A DNA stretch of 64,000 nt from Nocardioides marmotae (GTDB taxonomy: Bacteria > Actinomycetota > Actinomycetes > Propionibacteriales > Nocardioidaceae), in assembly GCF_013177455.1 (NCBI RefSeq), contig NZ_CP053660.1, positions 4,278,001-4,342,000 of the forward strand, given 5' to 3'. Positions 15,836 through 24,280 of this stretch are shown one piece after another. Both the position numbers and the translations under genes were made by a program. Position 1 is the stretch's first letter; every line of letters starts with the position of its first letter. The notes beneath the pieces are model-generated. The model searched no databases. It had not been told where the DNA came from and was given only the letters and a program-made list of their open reading frames with translations.

Positions 15836-17436
15836 GCGCCGGCCAGCCTCCCCCCTCCACCCGGATCACCGCCGGGCTCGAGGGGGCGCCCCGCGAGGTC
15901 GACGTCCTGGTCGTCGGGCTCGGCATCACCGGCGCCGGCGTGGCGCTGGACGCGGTCTCCCGCGGCCTGTCGGTGCTCGCCGTCGACGCCCACGACCTGG
16001 CGTTCGGCACGTCGCGGTGGAGCTCGAAGCTGGTCCACGGCGGGCTGCGCTACCTCGCCAAGGGCCAGATCGGCGTCGCGCACGAGAGCGCCGTCGAGCG
16101 CGGCGTGCTGATGGAGGTCACCGCCCCGCACCTGACCCGGCCGATGCCGATGGTCGTGCCGCTGACCAGCAGCGTCACCCGAGCCCAGGCCACGCTCACC
16201 GCGGTCGGCCTGCGCGCCGGCGACGCGCTGCGCCGCGGGGCCCGCACCGGCGCCGAGACGCTGCCGCGACCGCGGCGCCTCTCCGCGACCGAGACCCTCG
16301 CGCTCGCCCCGGCGCTGCGGCGGGCGGGCCTGCGCGGCGGCATGCTCAGCTGGGACGGTCAGCTCGAGGACGACGCGCGGCTGGTGACGACCGTCGCGCG
16401 CACCGCCGCCGCCCTCGGCGCCGTGGTCCGCACGCGCGCCCGGGTCCTGGCGGTGGAGGCCGCCTCGAGCAACGGGGCGGGCGGGCTCCGGGTCGGGCTG
16501 CGCGACGAGCTGACCGGCGCCACCACCACCGTGGTGGCCCGCGCGGTCGTCAACGCCGCCGGCGTCTGGGCCGGCGACCTGGCCGAGGAGGTCACGCTCC
16601 GCCCCAGCCGCGGCACCCACCTCGTGCTCCGCGCCGCGGCACTGCCCGGCCTCGGGACGTCGGTCTTCGCGCCGATCCCGGGCGAGACCAACCGGTTCGT
16701 GCTGGTCCTCCCCCAGCCCGACCAGACGGTGTACGTCGGCCTCACCGACGAGCCCGTCGACGGCCCGGTCCCCGACGTGCCGGAGCCGACCGAGCCCGAG
16801 ATCGGCTTCCTCCTCGACGTGGTCTCCGCCTGCTTCGCCCGCCAGCTGCACCGCTCCGACGTGGTCGGCGCGTTCGCGGGGCTGCGGCCGCTGCTCGAGC
16901 CGCCCGCCGGCTCCGGTGGGTCCACGGCCGACCTGTCGCGCAAGCACGCCGTCCTGGTCGGCCGGTCCGGGATGGTGACGGTGGTCGGCGGCAAGCTGAC
17001 GACGTACCGCCGGATGGCGCAGGACGCCGTCGATGCCGCGCTGGCCACCCCGGCCGCCGCGGGGCTGGCCGCCGGGCCGTGCCGCACCCGCACCCTCCCG
17101 CTGCTCGGCGCCGCGCCGCGGGCGGAGCTGGCCGCGCTCGAGCAGCACCCGCGGCTGGTGCGCCGCTTCGGCACCGACGCCGCGCTCGTGCTCGCCGACG
17201 CCCTCGAGGTGACCGGGCTGACCGAGGACGAGCTGCTCGCCCCGGTGGCCGAGGGGGTGCCGGTGACCCTGGCCGAGCTGGTCTTCGGGGTGACCCACGA
17301 GGGTGCCGTGGACGTGGCCGACCTGCTGGACCGGCGCACCCGCGTCGGCCTCCTCGCCGGCGACCGGGCCCTCGCCGAGCCGGCGGCGCGGCGCGCGCTC
17401 GCGCTGGCCGCGCACCACCTGCCCGGGCGCCGCTGA
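15832..17436 (+). CDS. glpD: Glycerol-3-phosphate dehydrogenase/oxidase
   Basis: This 534-aa flavoprotein has the N-terminal FAD-binding dinucleotide motif VVGLGITGAGVALDAVSRGL, the family motif FGTSRWSSKLVHGGLRYL, and the C-terminal VTVVGGKLTTYRRMAQDAVD. It oxidises sn-glycerol 3-phosphate to dihydroxyacetone phosphate at the membrane and passes electrons to quinone. The GTG overlaps the TetR stop, giving a two-gene operon. Together with the divergent AGPS-like gene, whose family substrate is acyl-DHAP, this links DHAP supply to glycerolipid metabolism. Confidence 0.92.
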   Translation: MSAGQPPPSTRITAGLEGAPREVDVLVVGLGITGAGVALDAVSRGLSVLAVDAHDLAFGTSRWSSKLVHGGLRYLAKGQIGVAHESAVERGVLMEVTAPHLTRPMPMVVPLTSSVTRAQATLTAVGLRAGDALRRGARTGAETLPRPRRLSATETLALAPALRRAGLRGGMLSWDGQLEDDARLVTTVARTAAALGAVVRTRARVLAVEAASSNGAGGLRVGLRDELTGATTTVVARAVVNAAGVWAGDLAEEVTLRPSRGTHLVLRAAALPGLGTSVFAPIPGETNRFVLVLPQPDQTVYVGLTDEPVDGPVPDVPEPTEPEIGFLLDVVSACFARQLHRSDVVGAFAGLRPLLEPPAGSGGSTADLSRKHAVLVGRSGMVTVVGGKLTTYRRMAQDAVDAALATPAAAGLAAGPCRTRTLPLLGAAPRAELAALEQHPRLVRRFGTDAALVLADALEVTGLTEDELLAPVAEGVPVTLAELVFGVTHEGAVDVADLLDRRTRVGLLAGDRALAEPAARRALALAAHHLPGRR

Positions 17437-17547
17437 GCCACCGCCGGGCGGGATCCCCTGGATGACCCGAGCCGGAAGGACCGATGAGTTCGACCCTCGA
17501 CGCTGGTCGGTGAGCGGAGCACACTGACGAAGGTGGAGGCAGAGCGC

Positions 17548-18521
<974 letters not shown>

Positions 18522-18525
<4 letters not shown>

Positions 18526-19166
18526 CCCGGGCGCTCGACGACGCCGTCGAGCTGCTCGACCGGTCCCTGGCCTACGCCCGGATCACCCTCGCCGACGTCG
18601 CACCGACCCACCTCGACCGGAGCACGCCGTGCACCGCCTGGACGCTGCGGGCGCTGCTGGCCCACATGGAGGACGCGCTCGACGCCTTCACCGAGGCCGC
18701 GGCCGGCGTCGTCGGGGTCGGCGGGGTCGACCCGCCCCCGCCGACCAGCACCCGGGTCGACGCGCTGCGGGAGAAGGCGTGCGCGCTGCTGGCCGCGTGG
18801 ACCCGCGCGGCCGCGGCCCCGGCCGGCTGCGGCCACCCCGGCCCGGTCGCCGTCGGCGACGCCGGCCTCGGCGGGCCGCTCCTCGTCGCGGCCGCGGCAC
18901 TGGAGATCACCGTGCACGCCTGGGACGTCGGCCAGGCGACCGGCACCCGTGGCCCGCTGCCCGAGGACCTCGCCCGCGGGCTGCTCGCCGTCGCCGGCGT
19001 GGTCGTCGACCCGGCGGACCGGGGCGTGCGGTTCGCGCCCGTGCGCCCGGTGGCCGACGACGCGACGTACGCCGCGCAGCTGCTGGCGTTCGTCGGGCGC
19101 GACCTGGCTGGACCACCCTCGGCGTTGTCGGGCGAACCGGGCGCGCGGGGCCGCGTGCCTTCCTAG
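18522..19166 (+). CDS. TIGR03086/maleylpyruvate isomerase N-terminal (DinB-like) protein
   Basis: This 214-aa protein shows the actinobacterial pattern of the mycothiol-dependent metalloenzyme N-terminal domain: STPCTAWTLRALLAHM near residue 30, then LEITVHAWDVGQATG, where the His is a probable metal ligand. It overlaps the sigma factor gene by GTGA, so it is likely part of that regulon. Such proteins are often linked to mycothiol-dependent detoxification or isomerisation. The specific reaction is not known. Confidence 0.75.
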
Positions 19167-19169
19167 TCT
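19164..19169 (+). promoter_or_regulatory. Leaderless -10 element of the LuxR regulator gene
   Basis: TAGTCT lies 7 nt before the GTG at 19177 and overlaps the TAG that ends the previous gene. Confidence 0.5.
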
Positions 19170-19176
19170 TGCCGGC

Positions 19177-20220
19177 GTGCCCGACTCCGCCCTCGCCGAC
19201 CGCGTCCTCACCGCGGGCGCCGTCGACGAGGTCACCGCACTGGTGCGCGCCGGCCGGTTCGCCGAGGCCCTCCCCGCGCTGACCCGGCTCCGCGACAGCG
19301 GGCTCGGCCGGCGCGACGAGGTGCGCGCGACGGTGGCGGCGATCGAGTGCCGGCTGGCGCGGGGCGACCTGCGCGAGGTGGTCGCCCTGGGCGACCTGCT
19401 GGCGCCGTACGCCGACGCAGGTGCTGAGGCAGGGACCGACGCAGGGGCCGACGCGGACGTGGCGGCCTTCGCGCTGCACGCCCGCGGGGAGGTCGCAGCG
19501 GCGCTCGGCGAGGTCGACCGCGCGCTCGAGCGGTTCACCGCGGCCGGCGCGGTCCTCGCCTCGCTCCCGCGGCCGCCGGAGCCGGTCCACCTCCAGCACG
19601 TCCTCGAGGTGCCGTGGCGCGCGGGCGCGGCCCTCGCGCTGGTCCGCACCGGGCGCGTCCGCGAGGGCGCCGACCTCGCGCGCGAGCACCTCGCGGTGGC
19701 CGAGGCCTCCGGCCCGCCGTACGCCGTCGCCATCGCGCTGCGCACCCTCGCCACCGCCGACTCCGGCGCGCACCGCACCGACCTGCTGCGCCGTGCCCGC
19801 GCCACGCTGGCCGCCGGCGAGGGGGCCGAGCGGCTCGCCGCGCAGCTGGACACCGACCTCGCCGGCCTGCTCATCCTCACCCCCGCCACCGCGGACCCGC
19901 AGGAGGCGCTCGCGCTGCTCCGCGGCGCGGAGGCGTACGCCGGGAGCCAGGAGCTGCGCCCGCTGCGCGAGCGGGTACGCCGCCTGCTGGACCGGCTCGG
20001 CGAGGGCCCGCGCCGCGTGCGGTCCGAGGCGTTCGCGGCGCTGACCGCCTCCGAGCGGCGGGTCGCCTCGCTGGCCGCCGGCGGGCTGACCAACCGCCAG
20101 ATCGCCGCCGAGCTGGTGGTCACCGTCAAGGCCGTCGAGTGGCACCTCTCCCACGTCTACCGCAAGCTCGGGATCACCTCCCGCACCCGGCTTGCCGGGA
20201 CGCTCGGCGCGCCGGCCTGA
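19177..20220 (+). CDS. LuxR family transcriptional regulator
   Basis: This 347-aa protein has an N-terminal ~270-residue helical region with tetratricopeptide-like character (Ala/Leu/Arg-rich pairs of helices) and a C-terminal LuxR HTH (LTASERRVASLAAGGLTNRQ, then VKAVEWHLSHVYRKLGI). It lacks a receiver domain and a Walker ATPase, so it resembles a LAL regulator without its ATPase. The GTG start is set by TAGTCT-N7. The target genes are not evident; the sigma factor pair directly upstream is a candidate. Confidence 0.85.
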   Translation: MPDSALADRVLTAGAVDEVTALVRAGRFAEALPALTRLRDSGLGRRDEVRATVAAIECRLARGDLREVVALGDLLAPYADAGAEAGTDAGADADVAAFALHARGEVAAALGEVDRALERFTAAGAVLASLPRPPEPVHLQHVLEVPWRAGAALALVRTGRVREGADLAREHLAVAEASGPPYAVAIALRTLATADSGAHRTDLLRRARATLAAGEGAERLAAQLDTDLAGLLILTPATADPQEALALLRGAEAYAGSQELRPLRERVRRLLDRLGEGPRRVRSEAFAALTASERRVASLAAGGLTNRQIAAELVVTVKAVEWHLSHVYRKLGITSRTRLAGTLGAPA

Positions 20221-20235
20221 GGTGCACCGGCCGCC

Positions 20236-20254
20236 CCTGAGGAGCGCCCTCAGG
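20236..20254. terminator. Hairpin between convergent genes
   Basis: CCTGAGG (20236-20242) and CCTCAGG (20248-20254) form a 7-bp stem with a 5-nt loop between the LuxR gene stop and the stop of the minus-strand ATP-grasp gene. No T-run follows, which is usual for actinobacterial terminators. Confidence 0.45.
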
Positions 20255-21521
20255 CCCCCGGCGACAACCGCGGTGGGTCGGCGGGGACCCGCTCGAGGAT
20301 CCAGGCCTGGACCTGGGCGTCGTCGGGGGAGAGCGCGTCGCTGATCGCGTGGGGGACGACCCGGCTGAAGTAGTCGGTGACCGGGCCGTCGGACTCGCGG
20401 ACGATCATGCCGGCGGCCTGGCCGTCGACGATCCAGGAGCCGAGCACCACGTGGTTGCCCTCGTAGACCGGCAGCTCGGTGTAGGCCTGGTAGACGAACC
20501 CCTCCTCGCCGTACACCCCGGGCATCCGGGTCTCGTGCCCGTCGGCGAGGCGGATGTGGATGTTGTCGCCCTCGCGGCCGTGCAGCGGCTTGGCGACCCA
20601 GGAGGTGAGGTCGCGCGGCTCGTCGAAGTGGGCCGGCAGCAGCAGCCGGTGGCCGGGGTTGCGCTCCCAGAGCACCGGCAGGATCGCCTTGGTCGACAGC
20701 AGCACCTTCCACGGCGGCTCGAACCAGCGCACGGGCTCCCGCTCGGCGTGGTCGACGATCAGCCGGCCGAAGTCCTCCCCGAGCATCTGCTCCCAGGGGT
20801 AGAGCTTGAACGCGGTGCGGATCGGCTGGTCGTGGACGTCGCGGAACTCCCGCGCGTCGGGGTTCCAGCCGACCTCGGCGATGGGGTGGGCGATCGCGGC
20901 GACGCCGGCCTGGATGGCGCAGTCCATCAGGTAGTGGACGGTCATCTCCATCTCGCCGCCGTCGTAGGAGCCCTCCTCCCCCAGGTCATAGAGGAAGTGC
21001 ACCCGGCCGTCGCCGAGGGCGCCGAAGTTCAGCAGCCGCCGCCAGGCGTTGACCAGCCGGTCGTGGACGCTGTTCCACTGGTCGATGTCGCTCATCACGT
21101 CCTCGACCCAGCGCCACTGCGCGACGCCGGTCTCGACGAGCCCGGTCGCGGTGTCGCCGTTGACCTCGAGCATCTTCACCGAGCCGTCGGCGCCGTACGC
21201 GAGGTCGAAGCGGGCGTAGATCGCCGGGTCCTGGCGGGCGATCGACTCCCGCACCAGCCCGAGCGTGCCGGGCGGGAGGCCGAGCCGCTCGTCGGTCATC
21301 GTCGCGGCCATGTGCCCGGCCGCGTCGACGCACATCGCCCACAGCTCCTCGGTCGCGGCCTCGAGCATCTCGACCTCGTCCATGGTCAGCTCGTACCAGG
21401 CGGCCTCGTTCCAGTACGGCACCGTGGTGCCGTCCGGCTTGGCGGTGGTGGGGAAGATCAGCCCCTGCTCGGTGACGATCCGCTCCCAGTCGGGGCGCGG
21501 GCGCGCCCGGTGGCGCCACAT
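20250..21521 (-). CDS. Glutathionylspermidine synthase family ATP-grasp protein
   Basis: This 423-aa protein is the synthetase-domain-only form of the GspS family (YgiC/YjfC type). Visible signatures are VPYWNEAAWYELTMDEVEML near the N-terminus, the substrate-loop region KMLEVNGDTATGLVETG, and the ATP-binding VAKPLHGREGDNIHIRL. The family joins a peptide carboxylate to an amine using ATP. There is no amidase domain. It overlaps the DUF350 gene (TGATG) and follows a small lipoprotein gene, an arrangement like enterobacterial yjfC-yjfL-yjfM. Actinobacteria use mycothiol rather than glutathione, so the real substrates are unknown. Confidence 0.85.
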   Translation of the reverse strand: MWRHRARPRPDWERIVTEQGLIFPTTAKPDGTTVPYWNEAAWYELTMDEVEMLEAATEELWAMCVDAAGHMAATMTDERLGLPPGTLGLVRESIARQDPAIYARFDLAYGADGSVKMLEVNGDTATGLVETGVAQWRWVEDVMSDIDQWNSVHDRLVNAWRRLLNFGALGDGRVHFLYDLGEEGSYDGGEMEMTVHYLMDCAIQAGVAAIAHPIAEVGWNPDAREFRDVHDQPIRTAFKLYPWEQMLGEDFGRLIVDHAEREPVRWFEPPWKVLLSTKAILPVLWERNPGHRLLLPAHFDEPRDLTSWVAKPLHGREGDNIHIRLADGHETRMPGVYGEEGFVYQAYTELPVYEGNHVVLGSWIVDGQAAGMIVRESDGPVTDYFSRVVPHAISDALSPDDAQVQAWILERVPADPPRLSPGA

Positions 21522-21979
21522 CAGGCGATGCTCGCGCAGACGATCGCGCCGGTGCTCAGGGCCACCGCGGCGGCCACGTAGGCCAGCGGCCGGACCGGGC
21601 CGGCGGAGGTGACGATCCGGCGCAGGTCGCCGGGGGTGATCGCCTCGATGACGAAGAACATCACCGCGTTGAGGACGATGCCGAGCGCGCCGAAGGCCAG
21701 CGTCCAGGCCAGCGCCCACCCCAGGTCGGTCTCGCCGTTGGTCCAGATCGCGGTGAACAGCACCGCCGCGTTCGAGATCAGCCAGGCGCCGGTGACGACG
21801 CCGGCGGAGCGGCTGGCCGCGTGCACCGACTCCTCGCCGCGCTCGTCGACGCCGCGCAGGTGGCTGCCGAGGTGGCCGGGGGTCACCAGGTCGAGCACGT
21901 AGTAGGCGACCACCAGCAGGACGCCGGCGAGCACGGCGTAGACGACGGCGTGGCCGAGGGCGGTGAGCAGGTCGGACAT
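21521..21979 (-). CDS. DUF350 family membrane protein (YjfL-like)
   Basis: This 152-aa protein has four predicted membrane segments (about residues 10-31, 62-83, 89-110 and 127-150) and the DUF350 pattern with a charged loop (HLRGVDERGEESVHAASRSA) between the first and second. DUF350 proteins are of unknown function and commonly neighbour GspS-like ligases, as here. It probably works with the ligase at the membrane. Confidence 0.8.
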   Translation of the reverse strand: MSDLLTALGHAVVYAVLAGVLLVVAYYVLDLVTPGHLGSHLRGVDERGEESVHAASRSAGVVTGAWLISNAAVLFTAIWTNGETDLGWALAWTLAFGALGIVLNAVMFFVIEAITPGDLRRIVTSAGPVRPLAYVAAAVALSTGAIVCASIA

Positions 21980-22040
21980 CGGGTTCCTTCGGAGGTCGTG
22001 GTGGGAGGGGTACGGCGCGGGGGGAGCAGGGGGCGGGCGG

Positions 22041-22430
22041 TCAGCCGGAGAAGCCGCGGCTGCTGCCGCCGAACCCGCCGGACTTCGTCGTCGACTTCAC
22101 CGTCGACCCACCGGTCGAGGGCAGGCCGCCGCGCTGGACCTTGCCGGAGAGCGACGACCCGTTCCAGGTGCCGCCGGAGACGGGCGTCCCGACGGACGGG
22201 ACGCGGGAGCTGGCGCCGAGGTAGTACCAGAAGAAGCCGGTGCCGACGCCGTTGTAGTCGCTGTCGTCGTCGCACTCGTCGTCGTCGACGCGCTCCTGGG
22301 TCTCGGGGTTGACGCAGACCGCGGCGTAGTCGGCCGAGGACGCGCACCCGGTGAGGCCGGCCGCCATCAGCGCGGTCACCCCCAGGGCGACGCTCGAGGA
22401 GCGCATCCGGCGTCGGGCGGTGTCGGTCAT
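22041..22430 (-). CDS. Small lipoprotein of the GspS-DUF350 operon
   Basis: This 129-aa protein has a basic N-terminus, a hydrophobic stretch and a lipobox (ALMAAGLTGCASS, Cys about residue 29), so it should be lipid-anchored on the outer face of the membrane. The mature part has an acidic Cys-containing segment (CVNPETQERVDDDECDDD) and a Ser/Gly-rich tail ending GGFGGSSRGFSG. The composition recalls YgiB/YjfM (DUF1190) proteins that accompany GspS-like ligases, but the match by eye is weak. It lies 61 bp upstream of the DUF350 gene. Confidence 0.65.
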   Translation of the reverse strand: MTDTARRRMRSSSVALGVTALMAAGLTGCASSADYAAVCVNPETQERVDDDECDDDSDYNGVGTGFFWYYLGASSRVPSVGTPVSGGTWNGSSLSGKVQRGGLPSTGGSTVKSTTKSGGFGGSSRGFSG

Positions 22431-22587
22431 CGGTTCCTCCGGGGCTGGGGTCGCGCGGTGCAGGCTGGCGGTGCTGGTGGTGATGGTCGTCGGCCCGGCG
22501 GGGGCGGCACCGACCGGCCGGATGCTCGTTCCCCGCCGCCGCGCCGCTCAATCCACGGCACGCATCCTGGCAGCGCGGGGCCGGGGC

Positions 22588-24054
22588 TCAGCCGGCGGGC
22601 AGCGCGACGTACGTCGTCTCGAGGTACTCCTCGATGCCCTCGAAGCCGCCCTCCCTGCCGAAGCCGCTGGCCTTGACCCCGCCGAAGGGTGCGGCGGGGT
22701 TGGAGATCAGCCCGGTGTTGATCCCGACCATCCCGAAGTCCAGCGCCTCGGCCATCCGGATCGTGCGGGCCAGGTCGCGGGTGTAGACGTAGGAGGCCAA
22801 GCCGTACTCGGTGTCGTTGGCCTTCGCGACGGCCTCCTCCTCGGTGGTGAAGGTCGTGATCGGCGCGACCGGGCCGAAGATCTCCTGGGTGTTGATCGCC
22901 GAGGACTGCGGTACGTCGAGCAGCACGGTCGGGGCCACGAAGTAGCCGGGGCCCTCGTGCGGCTCGCCGCCGACGACGACCCGGGCGCCGTCGCGGACCG
23001 CCTCGTCCACGAGCCCGGTCACCGAGGCGACCGCCTTCTCGTCGATGAGCGGGCCGACGTCGGTGCCCTCGTCCTGGCCGCGGCCCAGGCGCAGCGCGCC
23101 CATCCGCTCGGCGAGGCGGCGGCCGAACTCCTCGGCGACGTCGACGTGCACGAGGAACCGGTTGGCCGCGGTGCACGCCTCGCCCATGTTGCGCATCTTC
23201 GCGACCATCGCGCCGTCGACGGCCGCGTCGAGGTCGGCGTCGGCGAAGACGAGGAACGGCGCGTTGCCGCCGAGCTCCATGCTCACCCGCTGGAGCCGCT
23301 CGGCGGACTGGCGCACCATCACCCGGCCGACGGCGGTCGACCCGGTGAAGGAGACCTTGCGCAGCCGGTCGTCGGCCTGGAGCGTCTCGCTGATCTGCGC
23401 GGCGTGCGTCGACGGCACGACGTTCAGCACGCCGTCGGGGAGCCCGGCCTCGGCGAGGACCGCGGCCAGCGCCAGCATCGTGAGCGGGGTCTGCGCGGCC
23501 GGCTTGACCACCATCGTGCAGCCCGCGGCGATGGCGGGGCCGATCTTGCGGGTGCCCATCGCGAGCGGGAAGTTCCACGGCGTCACGAACAGGCAGGGGC
23601 CGACCGGCTTCTTCAGCGTCAGCAGCCGGCTGCCGCCCGCGGGGTTCGGCAGGTACCGCCCGTGGATGCGCACGGCCTCCTCGGAGAACCAGCGGAAGAA
23701 CTCGTTGCCGTAGCCGACCTCGCCCTTGGCCTCGGCCACGGTCTTGCCCATCTCCAGGCTCATCAGCAGCGCGAAGTCGTCGGCGCGCTGCGCGACCAGC
23801 TCGAAGGCGCGGCGCAGCACCTCCCCCCGCTCCCGCGGCGCGGTCCGAGCCCAGTCGGCCTGGGCCGCGGCCGCCGCGTCGAGCGCCGCCACGGCGTCCT
23901 CGACGGAGGCGTCCGCGACGTCGGTCAGCACCGATCCGTCAGCCGGGTCGAGCACGTCGAAGCGGGCGCCGGACGCCGCCGGTCGCCACCGGCCGCCGAT
24001 GAAGAGGTCGCGGTGCTGGTCGTCGAGCAGGGGAACGCGGTCTGGTCCGGTCAT
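22588..24054 (-). CDS. gabD: NAD(P)-dependent succinate-semialdehyde dehydrogenase
   Basis: This 488-aa enzyme is of the aldehyde dehydrogenase superfamily. The catalytic Cys is C294 in GEACTAANRF, the general base is E260 in SMELGGNAPF, and the substrate-stabilising Asn is in VTPWNFPLAM. Length and motifs fit the succinate-semialdehyde dehydrogenase branch, which makes succinate from succinate semialdehyde (GABA degradation). No GABA transaminase gene is nearby, so the substrate assignment is provisional. The ATG at 24054 is used; upstream in-frame sequence does not look coding. Confidence 0.82.
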   Translation of the reverse strand: MTGPDRVPLLDDQHRDLFIGGRWRPAASGARFDVLDPADGSVLTDVADASVEDAVAALDAAAAAQADWARTAPRERGEVLRRAFELVAQRADDFALLMSLEMGKTVAEAKGEVGYGNEFFRWFSEEAVRIHGRYLPNPAGGSRLLTLKKPVGPCLFVTPWNFPLAMGTRKIGPAIAAGCTMVVKPAAQTPLTMLALAAVLAEAGLPDGVLNVVPSTHAAQISETLQADDRLRKVSFTGSTAVGRVMVRQSAERLQRVSMELGGNAPFLVFADADLDAAVDGAMVAKMRNMGEACTAANRFLVHVDVAEEFGRRLAERMGALRLGRGQDEGTDVGPLIDEKAVASVTGLVDEAVRDGARVVVGGEPHEGPGYFVAPTVLLDVPQSSAINTQEIFGPVAPITTFTTEEEAVAKANDTEYGLASYVYTRDLARTIRMAEALDFGMVGINTGLISNPAAPFGGVKASGFGREGGFEGIEEYLETTYVALPAG

Positions 24055-24063
24055 GACGTGAAG

Positions 24064-24101
24064 GGTGTCACCTCGACGTTCTGCACCAAATGCCTGACAC
24101 C
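24064..24101. promoter_or_regulatory. Inverted repeat upstream of the dehydrogenase gene
   Basis: GGTGTCA (24064-24070) and TGACACC (24095-24101) are separated by 24 bp directly upstream of the start codon at 24054. The position suits an operator, but the spacing is large for a single dimer site. Confidence 0.35.
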
Positions 24102-24164
24102 TCCCGGACCGCGTGGAATGCTCGTGCACGTCGACTTCGGAGGGAGCACCTAGAAGGCGGCACT

Positions 24165-24198
24165 GAACCCCTTGCCGACCCCATGCGGCGAGGGGTTC
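24165..24198. terminator. 13-bp hairpin between PBP and dehydrogenase genes
   Basis: GAACCCCTTGCCG (24165-24177) pairs with CGGCGAGGGGTTC (24186-24198) with one G-T pair and an 8-nt loop. It lies in the 204-bp gap between two minus-strand genes and could stop readthrough from the PBP gene. Confidence 0.45.
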
Positions 24199-24241
24199 TC
24201 CCTTGACCGGCCGCGGTGTCCCCACACGACGGCCGGCCGTC

Positions 24242-24280
24242 GGCCCGCCGGCTCGGCCTCAACCCCCGAGCCGGCGGGCC
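24242..24280 (-). terminator. Strong hairpin straddling the PBP stop codon
   Basis: GGCCCGCCGGCTCGG (24242-24256) and CCGAGCCGGCGGGCC (24266-24280) form a perfect 15-bp stem with a 9-nt loop. The right arm lies in the last codons of the PBP gene. A second palindrome, GACGGCCGGCCGTC (24228-24241), abuts it. Confidence 0.6.
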
